Positions 12,833-19,776 of a stretch of DNA of 51,977 nt are shown here, piece by piece. Origin of the DNA: a virus. Within the stretch, counting starts at the first letter, position 1; every line of letters begins with the position of its first letter. The notes under the pieces are model-generated. The model did not search any database and was not told the DNA's origin. It saw only the letters and a program-made list of their open reading frames with translations. The position numbers and the translations under genes were made by a program. The stretch is taken from IMG/VR virus record IMGVR_UViG_3300025276_000046, positions 1 through 51,977 of that record; one strand, written 5' to 3'.

Positions 12833-13225
12833 TTATTGGTTTTTATTATTATTAATTTTGTTGTGTAGTTTGTGGATCTGATAAGACATAAAAGAAAAGT
12901 AGTTTTTAATTATACTATCTTCCATTTCTTCTGGATATTCCCCTTTTAACTCTTGTAATTCCTTTGCTAACTCTAAAATTCCATGATTTGTAAATTCAAT
13001 AGGCATTGCAGAAGGTAAACCCATTAACCAGTCGGCAAATCGTTGCTGATGGTTTGGAGTTCTTCTTTTGTTATACTCGCAATCTTGATTATCAAACTCA
13101 TCAAAAACAAAGTTTATTTTTTCCTTTGGTGTGTCTGTCTTTGTGTTAAATTCTGTCCCATCAATTTGGCCTAATAAATAAGCTTCAATATTTTGAGCGT
13201 ATTTTTTTGTGTTTGTTCTTAGCAT
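12833..13225 (-). CDS. First gene of the early operon, hypothetical 130 aa
   Basis: The gene closest to the early leftward promoter and therefore probably among the first expressed. The protein has a helical N-terminus (MLRTNTKKYAQNIEAYLLGQ), a central segment QQRFADWLMGLPSAMPIEF, and a C-terminal basic helix with an N/K-rich tail. I recall similar proteins (the WLMGLPS segment) in Bacteroidetes mobile elements and phages, without a known function. Not a membrane protein. Confidence 0.65.
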   Translation of the reverse strand: MLRTNTKKYAQNIEAYLLGQIDGTEFNTKTDTPKEKINFVFDEFDNQDCEYNKRRTPNHQQRFADWLMGLPSAMPIEFTNHGILELAKELQELKGEYPEEMEDSIIKNYFSFMSYQIHKLHNKINNNKNQ

Positions 13226-13266
13226 GTTTTTAATTATAAAATTAGTATTAGTATTTATTTATTGTA

Positions 13267-13274
13267 CAAAGATA
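13267..13274 (-). promoter_or_regulatory. Early leftward promoter, -7 box TATCTTTG
   Basis: The minus strand reads TATCTTTGTACAAT, a perfect TAnnTTTG box, 42 nt upstream of the first early gene. Transcription would begin near 13260. The -33 region is not clearly TTG. No other good box is found over the following 4 kb, so this promoter probably reads the whole early operon, including both ribozyme motifs. Confidence 0.75.
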
Positions 13275-13430
13275 GTATAATACTTTTTAATAATCCTAAT
13301 AAAAAACAAAGTATTTTTGTTCCACAAGTACAATAGTTTTTAAGTCGTTGATACTTAGGAGCTTAGAGAGGTAATTATTTTGTGTTTTCTTGGTGTTTTG
13401 TTTGTGTGTCGGTGTGTTCGTGGGGGTATT

Positions 13431-13450
13431 AAGGTCAACCCCTTGACCTT
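13431..13450. repeat. Perfect inverted repeat AAGGTCAA-CCCC-TTGACCTT
   Basis: An 8-bp perfect inverted repeat around a CCCC centre, followed on the plus strand by TTTTAACCTTTT. It could be a protein-binding dyad in the control region or, if transcribed rightward, a weak hairpin with a T-rich tail. No gene ends nearby, which favours a binding site. Confidence 0.55.
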
Positions 13451-13728
13451 TTAACCTTTTATTCTGTCTAAAGTGGGGGGAAGGTGGGGGAATGAGTGGG
13501 AAAGCGTAGGCATTAAGCAAGCGAAACAGCAAACAACCAAGCAAGGCAAGGAGCAGAGGAGGAGAGGCGGCAGCCTACACACAGCCCAGAAAATAAAGGC
13601 GGATTAATTGCGTTGCAAATTTTGAAAAGAAGAGGGGGGGGGTTGATTTACAAACTACTTTCTAATGAGGACTACTCAGCGTATGCCATATAATAACCCT
13701 AAGCCCCGAGGTGTCTAAAAAATTTTTT

Positions 13729-13736
13729 TATCTTTG
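13729..13736 (+). promoter_or_regulatory. Rightward promoter, -7 box TATCTTTG
   Basis: TATCTTTG follows a run of seven Ts and is 14 nt upstream of the ATG of the 31-aa lysine-rich gene. It is the first rightward promoter of the window and divergent from the early promoter at 13267-13274. The 5' leader would be only a few nucleotides. Confidence 0.75.
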
Positions 13737-13750
13737 TAAAAAATAAAACA

Positions 13751-13846
13751 ATGACAAAAAAGACAACACCTAAGACTAAGAAGGCTACAACACCTAAGGC
13801 TAAGAAGGCTGTAAGATCAAATACAAAAACAAAACCAAAATATTAA
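13751..13846 (+). CDS. Lysine/threonine-rich micro-protein, 31 aa
   Basis: MTKKTTPKTKKATTPKAKKA... contains two near-identical KTTPK(T/A)KKA units and is almost entirely K, T, P and A. This resembles histone-H1-like tails. It directly follows a consensus promoter and ends 2 nt before the next start. It is a further member of the set of very basic small proteins in this phage. Confidence 0.55.
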   Translation: MTKKTTPKTKKATTPKAKKAVRSNTKTKPKY

Positions 13847-13848
13847 TT

Positions 13849-14076
13849 ATGAAAAAAATGACAAACCCTTTTGTGGGATCGGACAATGTAGGCGGACTTA
13901 ATGTTCAGAACGGAAGATTAATAAATGATCGTGAAGACGGTGAAACGGGTATAGCACAGGCTTCTCGTTATAGAAAGCAGATGGAAAAACAATATAAGAT
14001 TGACTGTATAGCTGACGGTATTGAGCGTGCAGAGATGAGAAAAAAAATGGATCGTTTCGATAGAAATAATTACTAA
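13849..14076 (+). CDS. Hypothetical protein, 75 aa
   Basis: A soluble charged protein, MKKMTNPFVGSDNVGGLNVQ..., with a helical, Arg/Lys/Glu-rich C-terminal half (RYRKQMEKQYKIDCIADGIE). Second gene of the short rightward unit that ends at a hairpin near 14104-14144. No family recognised. Confidence 0.6.
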   Translation: MKKMTNPFVGSDNVGGLNVQNGRLINDREDGETGIAQASRYRKQMEKQYKIDCIADGIERAEMRKKMDRFDRNNY

Positions 14077-14103
14077 GAAGTTTATTTGTTATGTTGTGTT
14101 GAA

Positions 14104-14144
14104 AGAGGTTGGGTGCATTGATTTGTTGCTCACCCTCTTTTTTT
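14104..14144 (+). terminator. Probable intrinsic terminator
   Basis: GGGTG (14111-14115) pairs with CACCC (14131-14135), with extra AGA/TCT pairing outside a bulge, followed by a run of seven Ts. It ends the two-gene unit before groEL. The loop is long, so efficiency is uncertain. Confidence 0.55.
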
Positions 14145-14152
14145 ATATATAT

Positions 14153-14271
14153 ATGACAAGAGTCATCATACTCATGATGACCTAAAAACAAACTCGTCAT
14201 AGCCTAACTAATTGGTTTCTATTATATTATATTTATTTATGACAAGATGACAAGAATAAAGTATTTATTCT
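14153..14271. promoter_or_regulatory. groEL upstream control region with two dyads and TGACAAGA repeats
   Basis: The region contains two perfect dyads: GTCATCAT-ACTC-ATGATGAC (14162-14181) and AGAATAAA-GTA-TTTATTCT (14253-14271). TGACAAGA occurs three times: 14154-14161 and, in tandem, 14240-14247 and 14248-14255. The rest of 14077-14384 is AT-rich and gene-free. These look like operators or activator sites controlling the chaperonin/late promoter at 14385. Confidence 0.5.
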
Positions 14272-14364
14272 ATAAAGAAAAGTATAAAGAAGAATAGTAA
14301 ATATATATATATAAATAGAAAACTTTTTTTTATCATATTAACATTTATTTTTTAATCAAATAGA

Positions 14365-14392
14365 TTGCAGTTATTTTATTTTATTATCTTTG
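14365..14392 (+). promoter_or_regulatory. groEL promoter (TTG ... TATCTTTG)
   Basis: The -7 box TATCTTTG is at 14385-14392 and a TTG at 14365-14367 sits at appropriate -33 spacing, making this the best two-element Bacteroidetes promoter of the window. The leader to the groEL ATG is about 30 nt and A/T-rich, without Shine-Dalgarno. Confidence 0.8.
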
Positions 14393-14424
14393 CATCAAAT
14401 TAAATTAATTTAAATTCTACTACA

Positions 14425-16017
14425 ATGCAAGAGCAAGGTTACATACCTAAAGACTTATCGTTTGATGAAGAAGCGAGAGATAAGTTAATATCGGGAATCT
14501 CCAAAATATCTAAAGCAGTTAAGTCAACTCTGGGGCCACAGGGCCAGACAGTGCTTATTGAATCACAAGAACATACTCAAGGATTAACAGTAACAAAAGA
14601 TGGGGTTACTGTAGCTAAGAGTATATTTCTTATTGATCCTATAGAGAACTTAGCAGTTAGGATGATGAAGCAAGCTTCGGAGAAGACGGCTAACACCGCA
14701 GGTGATGGTACAACTACAGCAATTGTACTTACAGAAGCATTAGTAAAGGCGGGACAGAGTTTTATAACTAAGGAGGATAACCTTATACAGGTTGTTAGAG
14801 AGATTAGAGCGGCTGGTGATGATCTATTAAAGCAAATAAAAAATAATGCTGTAGATGTTACTGATGAGATGCTTGTTGATATTGCAACTATCTCTGCAAA
14901 CAATGATGTGGAGATTGGCGAAATTATTGCCAAAGCATACAAAGAAGTGGGTAAGGATGGTATAGTAACGGTTGAGAGATCTCAAACTGACAAAACTTAT
15001 GCTGAGGTTACTAATGGTATAAAAGTTGATAGAGGGTACACATCCACTATGTTTATTAACGATCAAAGAAAAGACGAGTGTGTTATGGATGGTGTTAAAG
15101 TATTGTTATGCGATACTGAGATTACTAATATACTTCAAATCGAGAATATACTTAAACCAATTATTAATGCTGGAGATAAATTACTTATCATAGGTAACTG
15201 TTCTACTAATGTTATTAATACTCTCGCTGCTAATGTGCAGCGTAATGGGTTACAGTTTTGTAATATACAAGTTCCATCATTTGGATACAAGTCTCACGAG
15301 CTTATGCAGGACATTGCATTCTCAGTAGGAGCTAAATACTTTTCAGAAAAGACTGGAGACGATTTATCTTTGATTAGAATGGAAGACTTAGGTGTTGCTG
15401 ATAAAATTATAGTTGGTAAAGACTCTACTATCATTATAAAAAATGGAGAGATTAGTAAAGAAACAGTTGACAGAGTATTAGAACTTAGAGAACAGCAAGA
15501 AACTTTAACTGCTAAACATGAGCGTGACTTTGTGAATGAGCGTATAGCAAGTTTAGTTGGAGGAATAGGATGTATACAAGTAGGAGCAACATCTGATATA
15601 GAGCAAAAAGAAAAATTTGACAGAGTCGATGACTCTGTTTGTGCAGTTCGTTCCGCACTAAAGGAAGGTATTGTACCTGGCGGCGGATTGTTATTAGCTA
15701 CCTTAGCTAAAGATTATAATTCAGATAGTACTTCTGATAAGATTATTAGACATGCCCTTGTAGCTCCGTTAACTCAGATACTTATAAACGCTGGATTAGA
15801 GGTTGATAAAATATATGATAATGATCTCTTCCATAAAAAAACTGAGAACTTTGGATACAATGTTGTAACTGGAGAGTATGGAGATATGTTTGAGATGGGT
15901 GTAGTTGATCCAGCTAAGGTTACCTCTGAGGCTTTATCTAATGCTATTAGTGTTGCATCTACAATACTTACTACTAACGCTATTGTTACGCATGCAAGAA
16001 TACATACTGATGCTTAG
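14425..16017 (+). CDS. groEL: Phage-encoded GroEL chaperonin
   Basis: The 530-aa group I chaperonin subunit has the classical motifs. STLGPQGQTV is at about 34-43, TKDGVTVAKSI at 57-67, and SEKTANTAGDGTTTA at 85-99 (nucleotide loop with catalytic Asp about 94). The GATSDIEQKEKFDRVDDSV segment has the second catalytic Asp (about 400), followed by KEGIVPGGG. It lacks the C-terminal GGM tail and is slightly shorter than cellular GroEL (about 545). The 14-mer would fold proteins in an ATP-driven cycle with GroES, encoded 63 nt downstream. Phage copies usually serve capsid or tail proteins. It has its own promoter. Confidence 0.95.
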   Translation: MQEQGYIPKDLSFDEEARDKLISGISKISKAVKSTLGPQGQTVLIESQEHTQGLTVTKDGVTVAKSIFLIDPIENLAVRMMKQASEKTANTAGDGTTTAIVLTEALVKAGQSFITKEDNLIQVVREIRAAGDDLLKQIKNNAVDVTDEMLVDIATISANNDVEIGEIIAKAYKEVGKDGIVTVERSQTDKTYAEVTNGIKVDRGYTSTMFINDQRKDECVMDGVKVLLCDTEITNILQIENILKPIINAGDKLLIIGNCSTNVINTLAANVQRNGLQFCNIQVPSFGYKSHELMQDIAFSVGAKYFSEKTGDDLSLIRMEDLGVADKIIVGKDSTIIIKNGEISKETVDRVLELREQQETLTAKHERDFVNERIASLVGGIGCIQVGATSDIEQKEKFDRVDDSVCAVRSALKEGIVPGGGLLLATLAKDYNSDSTSDKIIRHALVAPLTQILINAGLEVDKIYDNDLFHKKTENFGYNVVTGEYGDMFEMGVVDPAKVTSEALSNAISVASTILTTNAIVTHARIHTDA

Positions 16018-16079
16018 GTTGATAGTATGGTTATTTAGCGGGAAATATAAAAATAAATTAGAATCAAATTTAAAAGAGT

Positions 16080-16337
16080 ATGAAACCAATAGGGAAGTAC
16101 ATAGTAATTAAAATGATCAAGGAAGAGCTTAAGACAGAGTCTGGGCTTCTACTATCAGCACAAGATGCTTCAGAATTTAGGTATAAGAAAGGTGAAGTAA
16201 TTAAAGAAGGAACTGATGTTACTGTTATTAATTCTGGAGATATCATATATTATGATGCAGGTGCAGGTCATAATATGTTAATAGAAGATAATCCTTATAC
16301 TATTATTCAAGAGCGAGATATCGTTGTTGTTTTATAA
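16080..16337 (+). CDS. groES: Phage-encoded GroES co-chaperonin
   Basis: An 85-aa Cpn10. MKPIGKYIVIKMIKEE forms the first strands, ELKTESGLLLSAQD is the mobile loop with the hydrophobic GLLL tripeptide that docks on GroEL, and KGEVIKEG, NSGDIIYYD and IIQERDIVVVL complete the barrel. It is about ten residues shorter than bacterial GroES. It lies in one unit with groEL, and its end overlaps the convergent regulator gene by 35 bp. A different, tandem GroES-like protein is encoded at 28461-29024. Confidence 0.92.
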   Translation: MKPIGKYIVIKMIKEELKTESGLLLSAQDASEFRYKKGEVIKEGTDVTVINSGDIIYYDAGAGHNMLIEDNPYTIIQERDIVVVL

Positions 16338-16776
16338 ACTGATTCATCTCTACAATCATATTACGATAAACTTTATCCATGTAAGTGGCATCATTTCTAA
16401 ATAAAGGATTAGCCTGCGGGCTTTCCCCTATCTCTTCTCCGTTTAGTTTTTTGTAAAGAGTGTTTACCAGTCGTTTACCTTTATAAGATAACTCATACAA
16501 AGTAGCTTCTTTACCCTTTCTTTTTCTCCACACGTGTATCCATCCAGACTTAAGTAGCTCATAAAACCTGGATTCATCCCAAGACATACATTCTTCAAAC
16601 TCTTTAAACTTTGTTTTATTAAATATCTGTTCGCTGTATAAGAAGAATAACATATCTATAGCGGGAGTTCCGACTTTGTATTTGGCTTTAGCCCAATACC
16701 TTATCACCCTCCAGTACTTCATGTAATCATGAGAGGGTTGAACTCTATCGTAGTTCTTACGTATTATATTTGGCAT
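16303..16776 (-). CDS. Winged-helix-like protein on the opposite strand, 157 aa
   Basis: I start at ATG 16774-16776 (MPNIIRKNYDRVQPSHDY). The 298-codon open frame further upstream is only the antisense of the lysine-rich gene. The protein has helices (MKYWRVIRYWAKAKYKVGTPAIDMLFFLYSE) and then a turn and wing-like segment (SWDESRFYELLKSGWIHVWRKRKGKEATLYELSYKGKRLVNTLY), resembling MarR/PadR-type winged helices. It is the only leftward gene in the rightward half, so a regulator of the late region is plausible. Its 3' end overlaps groES antiparallel by 35 bp. Confidence 0.68.
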   Translation of the reverse strand: MPNIIRKNYDRVQPSHDYMKYWRVIRYWAKAKYKVGTPAIDMLFFLYSEQIFNKTKFKEFEECMSWDESRFYELLKSGWIHVWRKRKGKEATLYELSYKGKRLVNTLYKKLNGEEIGESPQANPLFRNDATYMDKVYRNMIVEMNQFIKQQRYLALE

Positions 16777-16789
16777 TAAATTTAATTTG

Positions 16790-16797
16790 TATCTTTG
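16790..16797 (+). promoter_or_regulatory. Promoter -7 box TATCTTTG, rightward
   Basis: TATCTTTG lies 23 nt before the ATG of the lysine-rich 130-aa gene. It is back to back, only 6 bp away, with the minus-strand box at 16804-16811, so RNA polymerase can bind in just one direction at a time. Confidence 0.72.
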
Positions 16798-16803
16798 CGG
16801 AAA

Positions 16804-16811
16804 CAAAAGTA
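16804..16811 (-). promoter_or_regulatory. Promoter -7 box TACTTTTG, leftward
   Basis: The minus strand reads TACTTTTG, with a TTGAC about 15 nt further upstream. It is 28 nt before the start of the winged-helix-like gene. Spacing to the TTG is short compared with the usual -33, so this is a fair but not perfect match. Confidence 0.5.
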
Positions 16812-16819
16812 CTAAATTT

Positions 16820-17212
16820 ATGTCAAGCAGAAAAGATAGAAAAAGAAAAGAGATAGATAAAGCAAGAAAAGAGTCTATTGCAAAGGCAAAATTAAAGAGA
16901 GATAAAAAAGTTTCTTCTATTTCAGAAAAAGAAGCTAAGTTAGCGGATAAAGTTGATAAGCTTTCTAAAAAAACTACAGTTACTAAGCCAGCTGATAGAA
17001 CTAAAAGAACAGAAAGAAAAGAAAGAAGAGCTGATAATAAAAGAAACAAATCTATTGATAAGCTTAATGCTTTTAAAAAAGAAAAGTCAGTAAGAAAAAC
17101 AGCAAGAGCAGACAAAAGATTAGCTTCAGCTAAAAATAGAGCAGAGAAAAAAGCGAACAGAAAAAAAAGAAACATGGGTAGTCGTACTCGTTGGGACACT
17201 ACTTGGAATTAA
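16820..17212 (+). CDS. Very basic lysine/arginine-rich protein, 130 aa
   Basis: The start is ATG 16820-16822 (MSSRKDRKRKEIDKARKES). The longer TTG form would begin inside the promoter. Lys, Arg, Ala, Ser, Asp and Glu make up nearly the whole sequence, predicted as one long charged helix with a C-terminal GSRTRWDTTWN. Composition is similar to DNA-condensing or core virion proteins. First of a run of basic genes up to 21.3 kb. No homologous family recognised. Confidence 0.65.
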   Translation: MSSRKDRKRKEIDKARKESIAKAKLKRDKKVSSISEKEAKLADKVDKLSKKTTVTKPADRTKRTERKERRADNKRNKSIDKLNAFKKEKSVRKTARADKRLASAKNRAEKKANRKKRNMGSRTRWDTTWN

Positions 17213-17223
17213 AAAATAATAAC

Positions 17224-17231
17224 TATCTTTG
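17224..17231 (+). promoter_or_regulatory. Promoter -7 box TATCTTTG
   Basis: TATCTTTGTAAAATATT lies 17 nt upstream of the ATG of the 107-aa basic protein, immediately after the stop of the previous gene. Confidence 0.72.
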
Positions 17232-17248
17232 TAAAATATTAAAAAATT

Positions 17249-17572
17249 ATGCCAGATCCAAAAAAAAAGAAAGCAACTACTAAAACCAGAAAGAGATTGT
17301 TTGGTGGAAGTAAGACTGTTACTAAACATTCTGACGGAACTAAAGTAAAAGAAGTTAAAAGAAAAGATGGTAGTACTAAAAAAATTAAAGTTACTAAGAA
17401 AAACAAGGGAACTACTAATACTAATATAACTCAGAAGTATAATAAAAGTGGTATGTTAACAAAAACTAAAGTAAAAGATACTGACGGATTAAGTACTGTT
17501 ACTAAGTATAAAAAAGACGGAACTTTAAAGAGAAAAAAAAGAACAGGTTTAGTTTTTGGAAAAAGATACTAA
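17249..17572 (+). CDS. Basic repeat protein MPDPK..., 107 aa
   Basis: The protein starts MPDPKKKKATTKTRKRLFGG and contains several KxDGT(x)KxxK units (HSDGTKVKEV, RKDGSTKKIK, KKDGTLKRKK). These are repeats resembling the beta-hairpins of MORN/YD-like or toxin-linker motifs. It is extremely basic. It shares the MPDP start and the DGT repeats with the next gene, so the two are paralogues. Possibly a packaged, DNA-binding virion protein. Confidence 0.65.
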   Translation: MPDPKKKKATTKTRKRLFGGSKTVTKHSDGTKVKEVKRKDGSTKKIKVTKKNKGTTNTNITQKYNKSGMLTKTKVKDTDGLSTVTKYKKDGTLKRKKRTGLVFGKRY

Positions 17573-17601
17573 ATAAATATAAAAAATAAATAAAAAAAAT
17601 C

Positions 17602-18138
17602 ATGCCAGATCCAGTAAAGAAAACTGTAGTTAAAAGAAAAAATAGAGTAACCGCTGTAAAGAATGCAGACGGAACTACTACTAAGACAAGAGTTCGTAGA
17701 GATGGTACTACTAAGAAAGTAAAGACTTATAAAGGTAAAAAAACGGTTGCATCTAAAGTTGTTAAATATAGAAAGGATGGTTCTAAGAAAAGATCACTAA
17801 CAAGACCTGGAGATAAAACAGGAACTATAGTTAGGGACTTTAATTCAAAAGGAAAACAATCAGGGCCAGCAAGAAATAGAAAGAAGGTTGTTAAAAAAAC
17901 TGTAAAAGGTATTGCTGTCGCAGCTGCAAGAACCGCAGGATCAGTGGCGGCTATGTCTGCACTATCACCTATTATGCCAGCAATTGCAGGTGTAACAGCA
18001 GCAGGTATTGCAGCTAACGAACTGAAAAAAGCAAGGCCTATAAAAGCTATGCAAAATGCAGCTAAGTGGATTAAGAAAGGAGTTAAAAATAAAATACAAA
18101 CTGGAAACAGAAAAGGAATTACTAAAAAGAAAAAATAA
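17602..18138 (+). CDS. Basic repeat protein MPDPV..., 178 aa, with hydrophobic segment
   Basis: The N-terminal 90 residues carry the same DGT-type repeats as its neighbour (NADGTTTKTRVRRDGTTKK, RKDGSKKRSL). An Ala/Gly-rich hydrophobic region follows (about 105-135, IAVAAARTAGSVAAMSALSP and AIAGVTAAGIAANEL). The end is a very basic tail. Membrane-active and DNA-binding halves together would suit an ejected or core virion protein. That is inference. Confidence 0.65.
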   Translation: MPDPVKKTVVKRKNRVTAVKNADGTTTKTRVRRDGTTKKVKTYKGKKTVASKVVKYRKDGSKKRSLTRPGDKTGTIVRDFNSKGKQSGPARNRKKVVKKTVKGIAVAAARTAGSVAAMSALSPIMPAIAGVTAAGIAANELKKARPIKAMQNAAKWIKKGVKNKIQTGNRKGITKKKK

Positions 18139-18140
18139 TT

Positions 18141-18350
18141 ATGAATTACAAACAAGGTTACAATTCAAGACTTGATGAGTCATTAGCTGCTAAGAACGGA
18201 AAGAAGTCTCAATCAATGAAGTCAAGAAGAAACGAGTCTAAAGCTATGTCATCAAAAGATTACGGTCATGCATACGGTGGAGATCACAACATGTCTTACG
18301 AGTGCATAAGCAACGTAAAGAAAAAGATTGGATCTGCAATACGTAAATAA
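18141..18350 (+). CDS. Small basic conserved-type protein, 69 aa
   Basis: The protein starts MNYKQGYNSRLDESLAAKNG and then SQSMKSRRNESKAM. I recognise this layout (RLDESL... KSQSMKSRR) from small proteins of marine and crAss-like phage structural regions, where the function is unknown. The stop overlaps the next start by 1 nt (TAATG). Confidence 0.62.
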   Translation: MNYKQGYNSRLDESLAAKNGKKSQSMKSRRNESKAMSSKDYGHAYGGDHNMSYECISNVKKKIGSAIRK

Positions 18351-18547
18351 TGGCTGGTAGAACTAAAAAGAAATTCCCACAAATTAAAAAGTCTAATGAA
18401 GGCAAGTTTACTAAGTGGGCAATGAATAACGGATTCAAAGATGCGTGTAGTGGTGCTTCTGCTGTAATGAAGAATACAAATAAGTATTCTAAGTCAGTAG
18501 TAGAAATGGCAAACTATGCTAATAATTTTGGATGTAAAAATAAATAA
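18350..18547 (+). CDS. Small basic conserved-type protein, 65 aa
   Basis: MAGRTKKKFPQIKKSNEGKF is followed by TKWAMNNGF and a VVEMANYANNFGCK ending. The KFTKW...MKN..KYS..VVxMANYAxNFGC layout recurs in structural gene clusters of related phages. Function unknown. Coupled to both neighbours. Confidence 0.62.
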   Translation: MAGRTKKKFPQIKKSNEGKFTKWAMNNGFKDACSGASAVMKNTNKYSKSVVEMANYANNFGCKNK

Positions 18548-18548
18548 T

Positions 18549-18647
18549 ATGATTAAAGCAATAAAATGTAAATGGAACTGGTTATTAAATATGTTAATGT
18601 TTGATACAGAAAACTGTCCTTACCAAACTTGTACTTGTAAAAAGTAA
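18549..18647 (+). CDS. Cysteine-containing micro-protein, 32 aa
   Basis: MIKAIKCKWNWLLNMLMFDT leads to ENCPYQTCTCKK, with four cysteines in a possible zinc or disulfide arrangement. It fits exactly between two genes with 1-2 nt spacing, which supports it. No family known. Confidence 0.5.
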   Translation: MIKAIKCKWNWLLNMLMFDTENCPYQTCTCKK

Positions 18648-18649
18648 TT

Positions 18650-18829
18650 ATGAAAAGAACTCCAACACATCAAATTAAATCAAAAGGCCTGGGAGATAGT
18701 ATAGAAAATTTTACCAGAGCAACAGGAATAAAAACTGTAGTTGACACTGTGGCTAAAGCAGCAGGAAAAGATTGCGGATGTAATAAAAGAAAGGACGCTC
18801 TTAACAGAATGTTTCCTTACGAAAAATAA
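18650..18829 (+). CDS. Small conserved-type protein, 59 aa
   Basis: MKRTPTHQIKSKGLGDSIEN is followed by TRATGIKTVVDTVAKAAG, KDCGCNKRKDALNRMFPY. The ATGIKxxVDxVxxxxGKDCGC...LNxxFPY pattern is one I know from small proteins of related Bacteroidetes/marine phages (function unknown). The KDCGC motif and lysines suggest a zinc-binding or redox site. Confidence 0.62.
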   Translation: MKRTPTHQIKSKGLGDSIENFTRATGIKTVVDTVAKAAGKDCGCNKRKDALNRMFPYEK

Positions 18830-18839
18830 AAAATAAAAC

Positions 18840-19235
18840 ATGGCAACAATACCATTAACAAACAGGTTTCACACTACTACAGAAACTGTACCAACAGCTA
18901 ATTTAGGATCTAAACAATCTAATTCTGACAGAGAATCTTTTTCAATGCAGGATGTTGTAGATACTGTAAATGTGGGTAATATAGCAGGAACAATAACTAC
19001 AGGTCAAGTTGCTTTTGGAGCTGCTACGGCTAACTCTATTGAAGGGAATGCAAATCTTACAACTAACGGAACAGATTTATTTTCAGCAGGTCAAGTAAAT
19101 TTAACTAATTTAAACATAGCTCCAGCTACATCTACTTCAGCAGGAGTATTGGGAGAGATAAGATGGGCAGCAGATGCTGTTTATTTTTGTATAGCAACAA
19201 ACGTTTGGGTTAAAGCAGCATTAACAACATTCTAA
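18840..19235 (+). CDS. Fibre/tail-associated protein, 131 aa
   Basis: Low-complexity Thr/Asn/Ala-rich beta sequence with a C-terminal module SAGVLGEIRWAADAVYFCIA...W, commonly found in phage tail fibres and baseplate decorations as G.IRwdadyiYvCtatN.W. No chaperone or enzyme domain. Likely a virion surface protein. Start after an A-rich leader. Confidence 0.62.
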   Translation: MATIPLTNRFHTTTETVPTANLGSKQSNSDRESFSMQDVVDTVNVGNIAGTITTGQVAFGAATANSIEGNANLTTNGTDLFSAGQVNLTNLNIAPATSTSAGVLGEIRWAADAVYFCIATNVWVKAALTTF

Positions 19236-19247
19236 AAAATAAATAAA

Positions 19248-19775
19248 ATGGCATATCAAAAATTACAAACCAGAGAAGCTTTAGTGGTAATACCATCAGA
19301 TGATGTTCGTATACCAGATCCTAACACAGTTGTTGTATTAGATTTAGGTAGAGGAGCTACAGTAGTTACTGGATCATTTGCTGTTGCAAACACATTAACA
19401 GGCATACTTACTAAGTTTTTAAGTGCAGGTATAAGCCCAGGAGCTATTGTATATAACACTACGGCAGCAAAGGCATACTATGTTGTATCTGTGGATAGTG
19501 ACACTCAGATTACTTTATCTGGAGCTACTGCAGGAGGCGCTGCTGATGTGTATAGTATTTATACTAACGCTACAATTGGATGTACTTTATTTGTTGGTGG
19601 AACGGGTAATCTTAAAGTTCAGATGGCACAAATAAATGGAAACTCTGCAACTTTTGGAGGACCAGCTAATGAGGCGGTAACTTATAAAAATATTGCAGAC
19701 GCATCTTTTTTACCAATACAAGTGGTTAGAGTAGATGATGACAGTACGGCTACTGACATTATAGCAATGTGGTAA
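19248..19775 (+). CDS. Virion structural protein with small beta module, 175 aa
   Basis: The N-terminus reads MAYQKLQTREALVVIPSDDV. The middle (about 42-98) contains ISPGAIVYNTTAAKAYYVVSVDSDTQITLSG ... VYSIY, the pattern G-x-x-V-x-N ... V-x-S-D-T-x-I-x-L ... Y-x-I-Y that recurs in other virion proteins of this window. The C-terminus is beta-rich. A capsid decoration or head-completion role is plausible but not shown. Confidence 0.6.
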   Translation: MAYQKLQTREALVVIPSDDVRIPDPNTVVVLDLGRGATVVTGSFAVANTLTGILTKFLSAGISPGAIVYNTTAAKAYYVVSVDSDTQITLSGATAGGAADVYSIYTNATIGCTLFVGGTGNLKVQMAQINGNSATFGGPANEAVTYKNIADASFLPIQVVRVDDDSTATDIIAMW

Positions 19776-19776
19776 T

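Larger units (their letters stand above)
13226..13728. other. Gene-free divergent region with strong strand asymmetry
   Basis: About 500 bp between the two opposing halves, with no convincing gene. It is less AT-rich than the surroundings. From about 13460 to 13640 the plus strand is purine-rich, with G runs (six, five, three and, at 13633, eight Gs), followed by a nearly T-free stretch of A/G/C words around 13510-13570. From 13370 to 13430 it is T/G-rich. A perfect dyad lies at 13431-13450. Possible roles are replication origin, packaging/terminal region or control region. The minus-strand 82-codon frame here has proline/threonine-skewed composition and looks accidental. Confidence 0.55.

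Noticed and set aside
13296-13544. 82-codon minus-strand frame in the divergent region
   Set aside because: Composition (repeated NTPTNTPTHKQNT, PPPSPH) mirrors the skewed DNA, it crosses the early promoter's upstream region, and there is no coupled neighbour.
16010-16111. 33-aa frame between groEL and groES (MLRLIVWLFSGKYK...)
   Set aside because: It overlaps the ends of both genes, has no family support, and the spacer is only 62 nt. It may be translated, but I cannot support it.
16777-17199. N-terminal extension of the winged-helix-like gene (hydrophobic FLFFLFAFFSALF...)
   Set aside because: This is the antisense of the lysine-rich gene (Lys codons read backwards give Phe/Leu). The real start is ATG at 16774-16776.
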